DNA of 12,199 nucleotides from Anaerolineales bacterium (lineage in GTDB: Bacteria > Chloroflexota > Anaerolineae > Promineifilales > Promineifilaceae): the NCBI GenBank assembly GCA_020432595.1, contig JAGQGA010000098.1, positions 1-12,199 on the forward strand, in the 5' to 3' direction. Under the pieces are notes generated by a model. That model saw only the letters and a program-made list of their open reading frames with translations. It searched no databases and was not told the DNA's origin. Both the position numbers and the translations under genes were made by a program. Below, piece after piece: positions 1 through 7,099 of the stretch. Every line of letters starts with the position of its first letter. The stretch's first letter is position 1.

Positions 1-2
1 CC

Positions 3-350
3 CGCGTGCCGCCTAGCCCCAAACAAACGGCCGGCGCATTTCACGCCGCCGAGATTTCGTTTGTCCACGGCAGCAGCAACCCGATTTTGCCGCTTTCCCC
101 CGCCGATTTAATTTTGTCGGCAACGATGATGGGATATTGGACGCAGTTTGCCAAGACGGGTGACCCCAATGGGGGCAACCGCCCGCATTGGGAGCCGTTT
201 GACCCGGCGCAGCCTGGTTGGATGGTGTTGGGGACAGATGAGGTGCGTTACGGGCCGGTGGCGAGGGAGCGGAAGTATGGGTTGTTAAACGGCCGTTTGC
301 ACCGCCAAATTGCTGCGATGGAGCAGATGGGTTTGGAGCTGGTGGGTTAG
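3..350 (+). CDS. Type B carboxylesterase, C-terminal fragment (5' end outside window)
   Basis: This is the last ~115 residues of an alpha/beta-hydrolase of the carboxylesterase type B family, which hydrolyses carboxylic esters. The frame is open to the left edge, so the catalytic Ser and acidic residue lie upstream of the window. The visible GAFHAAEISFVHG segment matches the family's 'AFHALEL.FVFG' region, and its His (bases 42-44) should be the catalytic-triad His. Further on, MMGYWTQFAKTGDPN is the typical C-terminal helix motif, followed by a W-P-F-D..P..... block and the usual end of the family. A GTG at position 6 is only an internal Val codon. One ACGGCCGT octamer (289-296) encodes NGR. 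The family call is firm; the substrate is unknown, and such enzymes may be cytoplasmic or secreted. Confidence 0.85.
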   Translation, partial: RVPPSPKQTAGAFHAAEISFVHGSSNPILPLSPADLILSATMMGYWTQFAKTGDPNGGNRPHWEPFDPAQPGWMVLGTDEVRYGPVARERKYGLLNGRLHRQIAAMEQMGLELVG

Positions 351-399
351 TTATTTAGTGCCTCCAACAAGAATTTACTAGGCAAGATTTGGAGATCAT

Positions 400-1719
400 A
401 TGATCAAACATTCGTTTATTGTTTCCCCTGACCTTCTGCTATTGTTGGGATTGATCCCCACCCACATGCAGCTACAGTCAGAAACCGCATCATTCTTATT
501 AGTACTGCCCTTCTTTTTTTACATCGTCCTGGAGCTAGGCCACTCTCTTATCCCATATGCTGCTTTGCCAGAAAATTTTGGTCGAACGAGGCTCTTTTTT
601 CTGTTGCGGTTATTTTTGCTCTTGATCATTATCGCTGGCGCAACCATTTTGCCCAGCCTGACAAATATTTACACTCGCCTAGTCACCCCAGTTGATGCAA
701 CGGGATATTCATCGGCATATGCAAATGTTCATGATGGGGCAGTGCAAATGGAACTGGCTCTTGCGTTTTTAAATGATGGGAAAAATCCATATGTAGAGAG
801 CTATCAAGATACACCCTTGGAATATTACGGATTTACAGGTATTGATTTGCCTATAAATCCTGCCGTTAACCATTTTGTTTACTTACCAGGATTTTTTGTT
901 TTGTCATTTCCCATATACAAAATGTTCTCGTTTACGAGCTTTGCTTATGATCAGCGATGGGTATGTTTGCTTGCTTATATTATTTTGATCCTTTTACTGC
1001 CAAGCCTAGTTAATTCACCAGTCTACAAGCTAACCTTATTGGTTGCGGTGGGCTTAAACCCTTTACTAACGTGGCCTGTTAGCATTGGAATGAATGATAT
1101 TATAATTTTATTGGCAATTGTCTTGGCTTTAGTGTTCTCATCATATAGGCAGTTTGTCTTAGCTGCGATTATTTTTGGGTTTGCTTGCACTTTGAAGCAA
1201 TCTGCTTGGTTTGTTGCACCCTTCTTTGTTCTTTCGCTCTATCAGTTGCTTCCTACAGAAACCCGAATCAGACAAACCATCAAATATTGTGGAATCATTG
1301 CTTTGTTGATGATTGTGATTATTGGCCCATTTGCATTGTGGGATTTTTCCAGTTTCATAACAGATGTTTGGCTATACCCAAGTGGTTCTGTGGCAGTTAA
1401 CTATCCTATTCGGGGATATACGATAGGTAATTTATTGGTTGGGTCTGGGATTATTGAGTCGTCACTAGATACGTTCCCGTTTTGGATATTACAGCTTGTT
1501 GTGGGTTTGCCCTTACTCTGGCTGTTGCTGAGGCAGCAGTGGAAGCATGATGGGCTTGGTACTATGCTGATTTGTGCAGGTGTGTTTATCTTTGGCGTTG
1601 GTGTGGTTTCGCGGTTTTTCCAAGATAATTATGTGGGCTTTGTGGCAGTGTTAATTTTGTTGGGTGCTTTGCTAAATGCGGATGCAGAGCGGTTGCTGAT
1701 AAACAAAGAAAGTGGCTAA
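400..1719 (+). CDS. Polytopic membrane protein, probable GT-C fold glycosyltransferase (GT87/DUF2029-like)
   Basis: A 439-residue integral membrane protein with roughly ten hydrophobic segments (for example residues ~11-45, 64-88, 159-175, 187-203, 211-245, 252-282, 297-315, 361-378, 388-404, 411-426). GT-C enzymes use polyprenyl-phosphate sugars to glycosylate lipids or proteins on the outer face of the membrane. Supporting features are an extracytoplasmic loop after the second hydrophobic region with an HDG acidic motif (111-113) and 'LNDGKNPY', then GMND (230-233) before a membrane helix, and LKQSAW (265-270), which sits where GT87-like proteins carry a Lys-containing loop. ATG 400 is preceded by GGAG at 391-394. 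Codon use is visibly more AT-rich than in neighbouring genes, and the gene has no ACGGCCGT octamer, suggesting later acquisition. The membrane-protein call is sure; the GT assignment is by pattern only and the substrate is unknown. Confidence 0.6.
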   Translation: MIKHSFIVSPDLLLLLGLIPTHMQLQSETASFLLVLPFFFYIVLELGHSLIPYAALPENFGRTRLFFLLRLFLLLIIIAGATILPSLTNIYTRLVTPVDATGYSSAYANVHDGAVQMELALAFLNDGKNPYVESYQDTPLEYYGFTGIDLPINPAVNHFVYLPGFFVLSFPIYKMFSFTSFAYDQRWVCLLAYIILILLLPSLVNSPVYKLTLLVAVGLNPLLTWPVSIGMNDIIILLAIVLALVFSSYRQFVLAAIIFGFACTLKQSAWFVAPFFVLSLYQLLPTETRIRQTIKYCGIIALLMIVIIGPFALWDFSSFITDVWLYPSGSVAVNYPIRGYTIGNLLVGSGIIESSLDTFPFWILQLVVGLPLLWLLLRQQWKHDGLGTMLICAGVFIFGVGVVSRFFQDNYVGFVAVLILLGALLNADAERLLINKESG

Positions 1720-1738
1720 GCGGCCTGTGCCGCTTTTG
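1718..1738 (+). terminator. Rho-independent terminator overlapping the stop codon of the GT-C gene
   Basis: AAGCGGC (1718-1724) pairs perfectly with GCCGCTT (1729-1735) around a CTGT tetraloop, followed by TTTTG. The left arm includes the last two bases of the TAA stop. It would end the upstream transcript and separate it from the kinase gene. The T-run is short, so termination may be partial. Confidence 0.6.
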
Positions 1739-1770
1739 TCCTTGTGGGAGTTTGGATTAGAGATGGTCGG

Positions 1771-2706
1771 ATGATCTCCAATCTTTCAGATATGAGTACC
1801 GAAAAGTATGACTTTGTCCGCGAGATTGTGACGCTGTGGAGTGGCGACCCCGACTCGCTGGAACTGGTGCGCGACATCATCAATGTGGTGTTTCGTTATG
1901 AGGAACCGGGGCAGGGGGGACGCTATCTGCGTATCTCCAAATTTTGGGAACCCAAAAAGATTATTGGGGCGACCGACTACCTGTGCTTTTTGTGGGAGGG
2001 AGGTGCGCCGGTTTGTGCGCCGGTGGCGGCGAAAAACGGCCGTTTTATCAACCACCATACCGCTCCCAACGGCGACCGCTACATCTGCCGCGTCTACAGC
2101 GAGGCCGAGGGTGAAACCTTAACCAACCGCTGCACCGACCCCGGGATTTACGAGGCGTGGGGCAAGGCCCTGGCGCAGCTCCATAATGTTGCCATTCATT
2201 ACCAGCCTGCCCCAGACCTCTATTTCCACACCTGGGAAAAGGAATTTGCCGACACCGAACGCTGGCTGTCGCCCGACGATACCATCGCTTGGCGCGAGTT
2301 TGAACGGCTGCGCCATTGGTTTGACCACATGCCCCCCATTGACGGCGGTTTTGGCATTACTCACGCGGATTGTAATGCGGGGAATTTTGTCTGGAACGGC
2401 CGTTCCATCACCATCATAGATTTTGACGAACCCATGCTCAACTGGTACGCCTCCGATGTTGCTCGCCCCTTCATCGAAATGCAGGACTTTCCCCTGCCGC
2501 TGCGCCGCCAGCTCATGGCCGCATTCCTTCATGGGTACCGCCAGGTTCGCCCCTTGGACGAAGCCACTGCGGCTTACCTTCCCTGGTTCATTCGTTTTAA
2601 AAGCCTCTCCTTTTATGCCTGGGAGATTGGCGACTGTGGTACCCCTTACGAAACCGAATATCTGGCCGAGATGCGCCGTCAGTTTACAAACCCGGTTGAA
2701 TGGTAA
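1771..2706 (+). CDS. Aminoglycoside phosphotransferase (APH)/homoserine kinase II-like small-molecule kinase
   Basis: A cytoplasmic ATP-dependent kinase of the APH/choline kinase superfamily (PF01636 type). The N-lobe resembles homoserine kinase type II proteins: an 'LRIS' strand, then a W-E-G-G-A-P-V-C-A-P-V segment with KNGRF. The C-lobe carries the Brenner-type catalytic loop HADCNAGNF (residues 198-206, with catalytic Asp and Asn) and the metal-binding IIDFDEP (215-221). With ATG 1771 the protein has 311 residues, about normal for the family. The start is uncertain: GTG 1744 has no good ribosome site, ATG 1771 has a weak GAGA 7 bases upstream, and ATG 1792 has none. The hairpin at 1718-1738 argues for its own transcription. 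Context does not reveal the substrate (choline, homoserine, an antibiotic or a sugar are all possible), so it should not be read as a resistance gene. Confidence 0.8.
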   Translation: MISNLSDMSTEKYDFVREIVTLWSGDPDSLELVRDIINVVFRYEEPGQGGRYLRISKFWEPKKIIGATDYLCFLWEGGAPVCAPVAAKNGRFINHHTAPNGDRYICRVYSEAEGETLTNRCTDPGIYEAWGKALAQLHNVAIHYQPAPDLYFHTWEKEFADTERWLSPDDTIAWREFERLRHWFDHMPPIDGGFGITHADCNAGNFVWNGRSITIIDFDEPMLNWYASDVARPFIEMQDFPLPLRRQLMAAFLHGYRQVRPLDEATAAYLPWFIRFKSLSFYAWEIGDCGTPYETEYLAEMRRQFTNPVEW

Positions 2707-2764
2707 ATAGGTTCTGTTGACATTTGGTGATACGACCAACGGTCATAATCTAACATTTTATGTG

Positions 2765-2822
2765 AATAACAAGTGGCAACTCTCATCTTGCCGACCAGAC
2801 TTGCAGCTTGCCACTTGTTATT
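2765..2822. terminator. Long inverted repeat between convergent genes, probable bidirectional terminator
   Basis: AATAACAAGTGGCAA (2765-2779) is repeated as a perfect inverted copy at 2808-2822, a 15-bp stem with a 28-base loop. Two G-T wobbles and two more pairs extend it outward to 2761/2826. It lies midway between the stops of the kinase (plus) and gpsA (minus), the expected place for a shared terminator. However, neither side has a proper T-run and the loop is long. A small repeat element or an RNA-end-stabilising structure is an alternative. Nothing else is recognisable in 2707-2872. Confidence 0.5.
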
Positions 2823-2872
2823 TGCAGACAAAAGGACAAAAGTTTGTGACCTGAGTTGATATTGTTTTATCG

Positions 2873-3877
2873 CTACAGCGGATCCGCCTCCGACCCGCTT
2901 TCGCGCCGCAGCAGGCCGCGAAAAGCATCAAAAACCGTCGCCCCTTCGTGAACAATCTTGTATACCTCTTGGGCAATGGGCATATCGCACCCGTAAGTGC
3001 GGCCAAGCTCAACCACCACGCCTACGGTTTTCACCCCCTCGGCCACCATGTTCATCTCGGCAATGATTTCATCCAGCTTGCGCCCGCGCCCAATTTCAAA
3101 ACCAACGTGATGATTACGACTGAGGGGGCTGATGCAGGTGGCAACCAAGTCTCCCATCCCAGCCAGCCCCGCAAAGGTGGCGGGTTTGCCGCCCATTGCC
3201 ACGCCGAGTCGCGTCAGTTCCGCCAATCCTCGGGTGATTACCATTGCCCGCGTGTTTTCCCCTGCACCCGCGCCGTCGCCCATGCCGGCCGCAATGGCAA
3301 TCACATTCTTCAGCGCCCCGCCTAGTTCGCAGCCAATCACGTCATCATTGGTGTAGACACGAAACAGCCCGGTGCGGAATAATTGCTGCAAAGCCCTGGC
3401 AATCGAGTCATCAACCATCGCCAGCACGCTGGCGGCTGCCTGCCCTGCCATAATCTCTCGCGCCAAATTGGGGCCAGTTAGCACCCCTGCCGGGTGACCC
3501 GGCATCACTTCTTCGATGATTTCGGTCATACGGCGGCGTGTACCTTGTTCCAGCCCTTTGGAGAGGCTAATGATAGGCACCCAAGGGCGAATAAACGGCC
3601 GTGTTTCTTCCAGCACGCGGCGGAAACTTTGCGATGGCACCCCCATCACCACCACATCTGCATTCCGCACGGCTTCTTCCATGGAACTGGTTGCCTGCAG
3701 TGCCGGATACAACCTAGCTCCCGGCAAATACCGTTCATTGCTGTGGTTTTCGTTGATCTCTCGCACCGTCTCCTCGTTTCGTGCCCACATCAGCGTGGGG
3801 GCATTGCGCGACAGCAGCGAGGCTACCGTGGTTCCCCAAGACCCACCTCCCAGCAAGCCCACTCGTAGTTGGTTCAT
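2873..3877 (-). CDS. gpsA: NAD(P)H-dependent glycerol-3-phosphate dehydrogenase
   Basis: GpsA reduces dihydroxyacetone phosphate to sn-glycerol-3-phosphate in the cytoplasm, supplying the backbone of membrane phospholipids. The 334 residues match the usual length. The N-terminal Rossmann fold begins with GLLGGGSWGTT (GxGxxG-type dinucleotide loop, residues 7-17). SLSKGLE (104-110) and TGPNLAREI (134-142) are family signatures, the latter with the 'GPN' variant in place of 'GPS'. GCELGGALKNVIAIAAG (182-198) contains the catalytic Lys190, and K107 is the second conserved Lys. GENTRAMVITRGL (206-218) and GLAGMGDLVATC (237-248) complete the C-terminal domain. A strong AAGGAGG (3881-3887) lies only 3 bases before the ATG. 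The stop is TAG. The gene is transcribed alone, convergent with the kinase and divergent from comEA. Confidence 0.97.
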   Translation of the reverse strand: MNQLRVGLLGGGSWGTTVASLLSRNAPTLMWARNEETVREINENHSNERYLPGARLYPALQATSSMEEAVRNADVVVMGVPSQSFRRVLEETRPFIRPWVPIISLSKGLEQGTRRRMTEIIEEVMPGHPAGVLTGPNLAREIMAGQAAASVLAMVDDSIARALQQLFRTGLFRVYTNDDVIGCELGGALKNVIAIAAGMGDGAGAGENTRAMVITRGLAELTRLGVAMGGKPATFAGLAGMGDLVATCISPLSRNHHVGFEIGRGRKLDEIIAEMNMVAEGVKTVGVVVELGRTYGCDMPIAQEVYKIVHEGATVFDAFRGLLRRESGSEADPL

Positions 3878-3893
3878 AAGCCTCCTTATCTAT

Positions 3894-3913
3894 AAAACCT
3901 TCAGGAAGGTTTT
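3894..3913 (-). promoter_or_regulatory. Hairpin in the gpsA 5' leader
   Basis: On the minus strand AAAACCTTC pairs with GAAGGTTTT almost without a loop (stem of 8 with a 4-base loop), 7 bases before the AAGGAGG ribosome site. It could protect the transcript, tune translation or act as a weak attenuator, as a few T residues follow. No known riboswitch fold was recognised. The rest of 3914-4155, the divergent gpsA/comEA spacer, shows no convincing -35/-10 pair to me. Confidence 0.35.
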
Positions 3914-4155
3914 CAACCTATGTATGTTGCTAATTGCTCAAGCATATATTACACGATGTTGACAAAAGTAATTAGACCTATGGCTGCCATTGCCTGATTT
4001 TGCCATTGGTGATGTTGCCGGGTCACAACGAGATTGCTAAAATGAGGCTCTATCCAGTGTGTAGTAAAAAAACAAGCAGTGCGTTTCTGCTGGCTTACTA
4101 TTTGTCGGGTTTTGGAGAAGCGTGCTAAGCCAATCATTGTTGCAAGGGAGATTCC

Positions 4156-4785
4156 ATGATGAAGTTTGATCGCCAAAGCTTGATGGCTTATGTGATGTTT
4201 TTGTTTATGGGAGCTGCGGGCGGCGTGGGAACTTTGACGTTGTTTAATCAGGTGCAGCCTGCTGCTATTATGATTACACCTGTACCGCCAACGGCCGTTC
4301 CTGAACCCACCGCCACCCCTAGTCCGATCACCGTTTTTGTCAACGGTGCGGTCAACGTGCCGGGTCTTTATGCCTTGCCACGCGGCAGCCGGGTCAACGA
4401 TGCCATCACTGCTGCGGCCGGTTTTACAACCGATGCCGCCGCTGATGTCGTCAATTTAGCGCAAGAGTTGCAGGATGGCAGCCAGGTTTATGTGCCATCG
4501 GAGACGGAAACAACCGCTTCACCCCCAGTAGTGAGCGTGCCCGTTCTCAATTTAGGCAGCGGAGGGCAGCCGGAGCAGCCAGTGGGGAAGATTAATATCA
4601 ACACGGCGGCTAAAGAAGCACTCGAGACATTACCAGGTATTGGCCCCAGCACGGCGCAGAAGATTGTGGATTATCGAGACGAAGTGGGTATGTTTACCCA
4701 GATCGAAGATATTATGAATGTTTCTGGCATTGGGGAGGGGAAGTTTGATAAAATTAAAGACCAAATTACGGTAGAGGATGGTTAA
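4156..4785 (+). CDS. comEA: ComEA-type competence protein (SLBB + helix-hairpin-helix DNA-binding)
   Basis: ComEA is the membrane-anchored receptor that binds incoming double-stranded DNA during natural transformation. At 209 residues it has the usual length and order: one N-terminal membrane helix (~10-30), a Pro/Thr-rich linker (41-57) common in Chloroflexota, an SLBB domain (58-115, ITVFVNGAVNVPGLY...), a second linker, and a C-terminal (HhH)2 DNA-binding domain (145-205). That domain carries 'ININTA' (146-151) and the hairpins LPGIGPSTAQKI (159-170) and VSGIGEGKFDKI (189-200), which contact the DNA backbone. GGGAG (4146-4150) is 5 bases before ATG 4156. The usual partner comEC does not follow; a glycosyltransferase does, 33 bases on. 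Solitary ComEA-like proteins also occur outside competence loci, so the DNA-uptake role is inferred from domains alone. Confidence 0.88.
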   Translation: MMKFDRQSLMAYVMFLFMGAAGGVGTLTLFNQVQPAAIMITPVPPTAVPEPTATPSPITVFVNGAVNVPGLYALPRGSRVNDAITAAAGFTTDAAADVVNLAQELQDGSQVYVPSETETTASPPVVSVPVLNLGSGGQPEQPVGKININTAAKEALETLPGIGPSTAQKIVDYRDEVGMFTQIEDIMNVSGIGEGKFDKIKDQITVEDG

Positions 4786-4818
4786 GTAAGGCCTTGTTGT
4801 GGGGCTTTGCGTCTTTTT

Positions 4819-5919
4819 ATGCCCCGGGAAAATGCTTTAACGGCCGTTGCAACTCGTCTTTTTCGTATTCCGTTCTGGTTTCAGCGTAAACGGCCGTTTG
4901 CTGTTCCCCAAAAATTGCTCATCATCCAGCCCTGCTGCTTGCAAGACATTCTACAAACAACGCCCCTACTGGCGGTGCTGCATGAACATTTCCCGCAAAC
5001 ACAAATAGATTGGTTGGTCAACGACACTCTGCGGCCGGCATTATCAGGTAATCCGCATCTGTTTCGACTGCAATCGGCCGGCGACACGGGGCTGTATGAG
5101 ATGGGCTGGGGGCAGTTGCGCCAATTGGCCGACACCCTACGGCGCGAGCGGTATGATACCGCTATCATTCCCCGCAGTTCCAGCCTGCTTTCCTGGTTGG
5201 CCTGGCAGGTGGGCATTCCGCAGCGGGTAGGGCTAAATGTTGGCGGGCGCGGGGTTGCCCATACCCTTTCTGTTTATCCGTCCGCAACGGCCACCCACCC
5301 CACGCAGATGCAGTTATCGCTGCTTCCGGCTATGGGGTTGTCGCCATCGCGCACCATGGCAAGCCGTAAAATGTGGTTTTATCCTTCTGATCTGGACAGA
5401 ACGGCCGTTACGCGGCGGCTTGTTGAAGAAGTAGATTGGCTAGGCGATGCTCCGCTGGTGATCCTAAACCCAGGTGGTGGCACCGGGCCCGGCGACCCGC
5501 ACTATTGGCCTCTGGAGCGGTATGTGCTGTTGGGTAACCATTTGGTACGTCACTGTGGAGCCAAGGTGGTGCTGGTGGGGGAAGAGGCTGACCAGCCCAT
5601 TGCACGGGATGTGAGGGGGATGATGATAACGGCCGTTGCCAATTGGACGGGGCAATTGACGTTGGGTGAACTGGGCGCACTGTGCGAAGTTGCCGATCTT
5701 TATATAGGCAACGATGTTGGCAGTAGCTGTATTGCCGTTGCCACAGAATGTCCTACCATTGTGCTCTTTGGTGCTACCTCGCCGGAAGTATCCGGGCCTT
5801 ATGCGCCACAAGGACAGTTAACAACACTTTGGCATCCTGCACCCGATTTACCGGCACAGTCTCATGCTGTTACCATAGCCCAAGCCATTGCTGTGAGCGA
5901 AGAGAGCTTACGTCGTTGA
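4819..5919 (+). CDS. Glycosyltransferase family 9 (heptosyltransferase-like)
   Basis: A cytoplasmic GT-B fold enzyme of the ADP-heptose:LPS heptosyltransferase family. The N-terminal domain begins with the family's LLIIQPCCLQDILQTTPLL block (residues 34-52), where the usual G-D is replaced by Q-D, followed by a FP..QIDWLV strand. The sugar-nucleotide half has LVILNPGGG (213-221), VVLVGEEAD (250-258), WTGQLTLGELGAL (276-288), YIGNDVGSS (295-303), and VLFGATSPEVSGPY (315-328). Typical members have NDSGPMH at the GNDVGSS site; the missing His and SGP suggest divergent donor or acceptor use. In a monoderm-like Chloroflexota cell without LPS it would more likely build a surface polysaccharide or glycolipid (inference). 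TTG 4807 is an alternative start, and neither start has a good ribosome site. It is probably co-transcribed with comEA. Four ACGGCCGT octamers lie inside. Confidence 0.85.
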   Translation: MPRENALTAVATRLFRIPFWFQRKRPFAVPQKLLIIQPCCLQDILQTTPLLAVLHEHFPQTQIDWLVNDTLRPALSGNPHLFRLQSAGDTGLYEMGWGQLRQLADTLRRERYDTAIIPRSSSLLSWLAWQVGIPQRVGLNVGGRGVAHTLSVYPSATATHPTQMQLSLLPAMGLSPSRTMASRKMWFYPSDLDRTAVTRRLVEEVDWLGDAPLVILNPGGGTGPGDPHYWPLERYVLLGNHLVRHCGAKVVLVGEEADQPIARDVRGMMITAVANWTGQLTLGELGALCEVADLYIGNDVGSSCIAVATECPTIVLFGATSPEVSGPYAPQGQLTTLWHPAPDLPAQSHAVTIAQAIAVSEESLRR

Positions 5920-5959
5920 GAAAAACGGCCGTTTTGCCCAAAATTCATTCTCATTGATA

Positions 5960-5988
5960 TTGACATCCACCCCAACCTCTGCTATTAT
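5960..5988 (+). promoter_or_regulatory. Sigma70-type promoter of tRNA-Asp
   Basis: TTGACA (5960-5965) and TATTAT (5983-5988) are separated by exactly 17 bases. The predicted start is near 5995, 9 bases before the mature tRNA. This is the best promoter match in the window. Confidence 0.8.
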
Positions 5989-6003
5989 TCCGCTCGTTCT
6001 CTA

Positions 6004-6076
6004 GGGGGCGTGGTGTAGTGGTTAACACGTCGGCCTGTCAAGCCGAAGATCGCGGGTTCGATCCCCGTCGCTCCCG
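6004..6076 (+). tRNA. tRNA-Asp (anticodon GTC)
   Basis: A complete 73-base cloverleaf decoding GAC/GAU. The acceptor stem GGGGGCG (6004-6010) pairs with CGCTCCC (6069-6075) with one G-T wobble. The D stem is GTGT/ACAC (6013-6016, 6025-6028). The anticodon stem TCGGC/GCCGA (6030-6034, 6042-6046) encloses CTGTCAA, with GTC at 6037-6039. The T arm is GCGGG-TTCGATC-CCCGT (6052-6068). The discriminator G6076 is the expected aspartate identity base. CCA is not encoded. Its 3' end is duplicated about 1 kb downstream (7100-7143). Confidence 0.97.
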
Positions 6077-6107
6077 CTAGACCTATAGTAACGACAAAAG
6101 CCCATGG
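6064..6107 (+). repeat. Direct repeat copy 1 (tRNA-Asp 3' end plus flank), putative att site
   Basis: These 44 bases run from the 3' half of the T stem through the discriminator base into the downstream spacer and the first terminator arm. They match 7100-7143 at a constant offset of 1036 with two differences (T6078/C7114 and T6089/A7125). tRNA 3' ends are classic integration sites for tyrosine-recombinase elements. Confidence 0.75.
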
Positions 6108-6130
6108 AAATCCCATGGGTTTTTTGTTTT
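6096..6130 (+). terminator. Rho-independent terminator of tRNA-Asp
   Basis: CCCATGG (6101-6107) pairs with CCATGGG (6113-6119) around AAATC. The stem is extended by a G-T pair and four A-T pairs (AAAAG on the left) and followed by TTTTTTGTTTT. It is a canonical stem plus T-run, 20 bases after the tRNA. Confidence 0.85.
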
Positions 6131-6235
6131 CTTAATAGTCTGTATATCCCATAGTTTTTCTAAAAATAAAAGGTTGCCCTTTCCTCGCCGATGCTGATCT
6201 TAAGAATCAATCAGTTAATCGTCTACCTAATGGTG

Positions 6236-6259
6236 TATAATGAAATTGGATAAGTATCC
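6236..6259 (+). promoter_or_regulatory. Probable promoter (-10) and possible operator of the toxin-antitoxin operon
   Basis: A perfect TATAAT (6236-6241) lies 35 bases before the antitoxin ATG, with only a weak -35 candidate (AGTTAA, 6213-6218, 17-base spacing). Just downstream, GGATA-AG-TATCC (6248-6259) is a short inverted repeat over the expected start site. That is where an RHH antitoxin would autorepress. The rest of 6131-6235 is AT-rich with nothing recognised. Confidence 0.45.
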
Positions 6260-6276
6260 TATGCGAGAATAGAGTT

Positions 6277-6486
6277 ATGAATAAAGTACAAACTGCAACA
6301 ATTCAAACAGAAGTGCCGCTGGCATTGTTTTCACAAGTTCAAGATTTAGTTAACCAAGGTTGGTTTCGCAGCATTGATGATATTATGCTGGAAGCTCTGC
6401 GGCGTTATTTAGAATCTCATCGTACAGATTTGATGGAAGCTTTTGTCCGCCAGGATGTTGAATGGGGTCTAAAGGGAAATGAGTAA
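6277..6486 (+). CDS. Ribbon-helix-helix (CopG/Arc-type) antitoxin
   Basis: A 69-residue protein with the layout of an RHH antitoxin: a short N-terminal strand (TATIQTEVP, ~6-14), helix A (LALFSQVQDLVNQG), a turn 'WFRSIDDIM', and helix B (LEALRRYLESH, ~39-49). The charged C-terminal tail (~50-69) would wrap and neutralise the toxin. Such proteins dimerise, bind operator DNA through the paired strands, and repress their own operon. It overlaps the toxin gene by 8 bases, indicating translational coupling. The ribosome site is weak (TAGAG before ATG 6277). Identity as an antitoxin rests on size, fold pattern and partner; no specific family name is claimed. Confidence 0.75.
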   Translation: MNKVQTATIQTEVPLALFSQVQDLVNQGWFRSIDDIMLEALRRYLESHRTDLMEAFVRQDVEWGLKGNE

Positions 6487-6988
6487 TCAGCCCAGTGTTG
6501 TCATTTGTGATGCAGGGCCAATCATTCATCTTGATGAGTTAGGTCAATTAGCCTTGCTAGAGGACTTCGCAGCTGTATACGTTCCAACGCAAGTTTGGAA
6601 CGAGGTTACCACGCACAGACCTTCCGCTTTAATCGTTGCAGCCAAGCAATTCAAAAAAATAGATGTTTCTATTACTCCCGAGTCGCTGTTCACTTCAGTT
6701 GCACAATCGTTTTCTCTAGATTTAGGTGAACAAGCTGCTCTCGTGTTAATGAAAGAATATCCTGAGGCAATATTCCTAACCGATGATGCCGCTGCACGGT
6801 TAGCAGCGATCACGCTCGGATATCAAGTGCATGGTAGCATTGGTATATTGTTACGAGCTATTCGTAGAAACCAATTAACAAAAGATGCCGTCATGAGGCT
6901 TCTCAAAGAATTACCCAGCCGGTCAACCCTTTACGTTCGGAAGGGGTTGCTAGATGAAATAATAGTCCAGTTAGAGCGGAGCGAATGA
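6479..6988 (+). CDS. DUF3368-type PIN-domain toxin (predicted ribonuclease)
   Basis: A 169-residue protein matching the DUF3368 branch of the PIN-like nucleases, usually the toxin partner of small RHH or similar antitoxins and predicted to cleave RNA with a metal ion. Visible features are VVICDAGPIIHL with the first metal-binding Asp (D11), VPTQVWNEV (E42), DLGEQAALVL (E84), and AIFLTDDAAAR with D102/D103, followed by GYQVHGSIGILLRAI, characteristic of DUF3368. The acidic residues expected in a PIN active site all appear intact, so the toxin is probably functional. The ATG overlaps the antitoxin stop by 8 bases, and AGGG lies just before it. The stop is TGA. The pair sits inside the tRNA-Asp repeat-bounded segment. 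Confidence 0.83.
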   Translation: MSNQPSVVICDAGPIIHLDELGQLALLEDFAAVYVPTQVWNEVTTHRPSALIVAAKQFKKIDVSITPESLFTSVAQSFSLDLGEQAALVLMKEYPEAIFLTDDAAARLAAITLGYQVHGSIGILLRAIRRNQLTKDAVMRLLKELPSRSTLYVRKGLLDEIIVQLERSE

Positions 6989-7099
6989 CACTACTCATGC
7001 AAAAGTAAAAGCGTGTTTTGAATCAATCATTAGCATTAGAGGCAAATGTTTTGGCAGGAAGTCAATTGGTTTTAGCTTTATACACGTGGGTGAGCGAAA

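Noticed and set aside
1771..2706. Aminoglycoside resistance gene
   Set aside because: Only superfamily motifs are visible, and the N-lobe is closer to homoserine kinase II-like proteins; there is no resistance context.
2119..2739. 206-codon open frame on the minus strand opposite the kinase gene
   Set aside because: It is antisense to a well-supported APH-family gene, has no recognisable domain, and reflects that gene's codon use.
2717..2749. TTGACA with a downstream CATAAT as a promoter after the kinase gene
   Set aside because: The spacing is 21 bases and no plus-strand gene follows.
3516..3962. 148-codon open frame on the plus strand opposite gpsA, running into the spacer
   Set aside because: It shadows a certain gpsA gene and its sequence is low-complexity Ser/Arg with no family pattern.
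3959..3987. TTGACA at 3959-3964 as the comEA promoter
   Set aside because: No -10-like hexamer is found at 16-18 bases; the gene start is also about 190 bases away.
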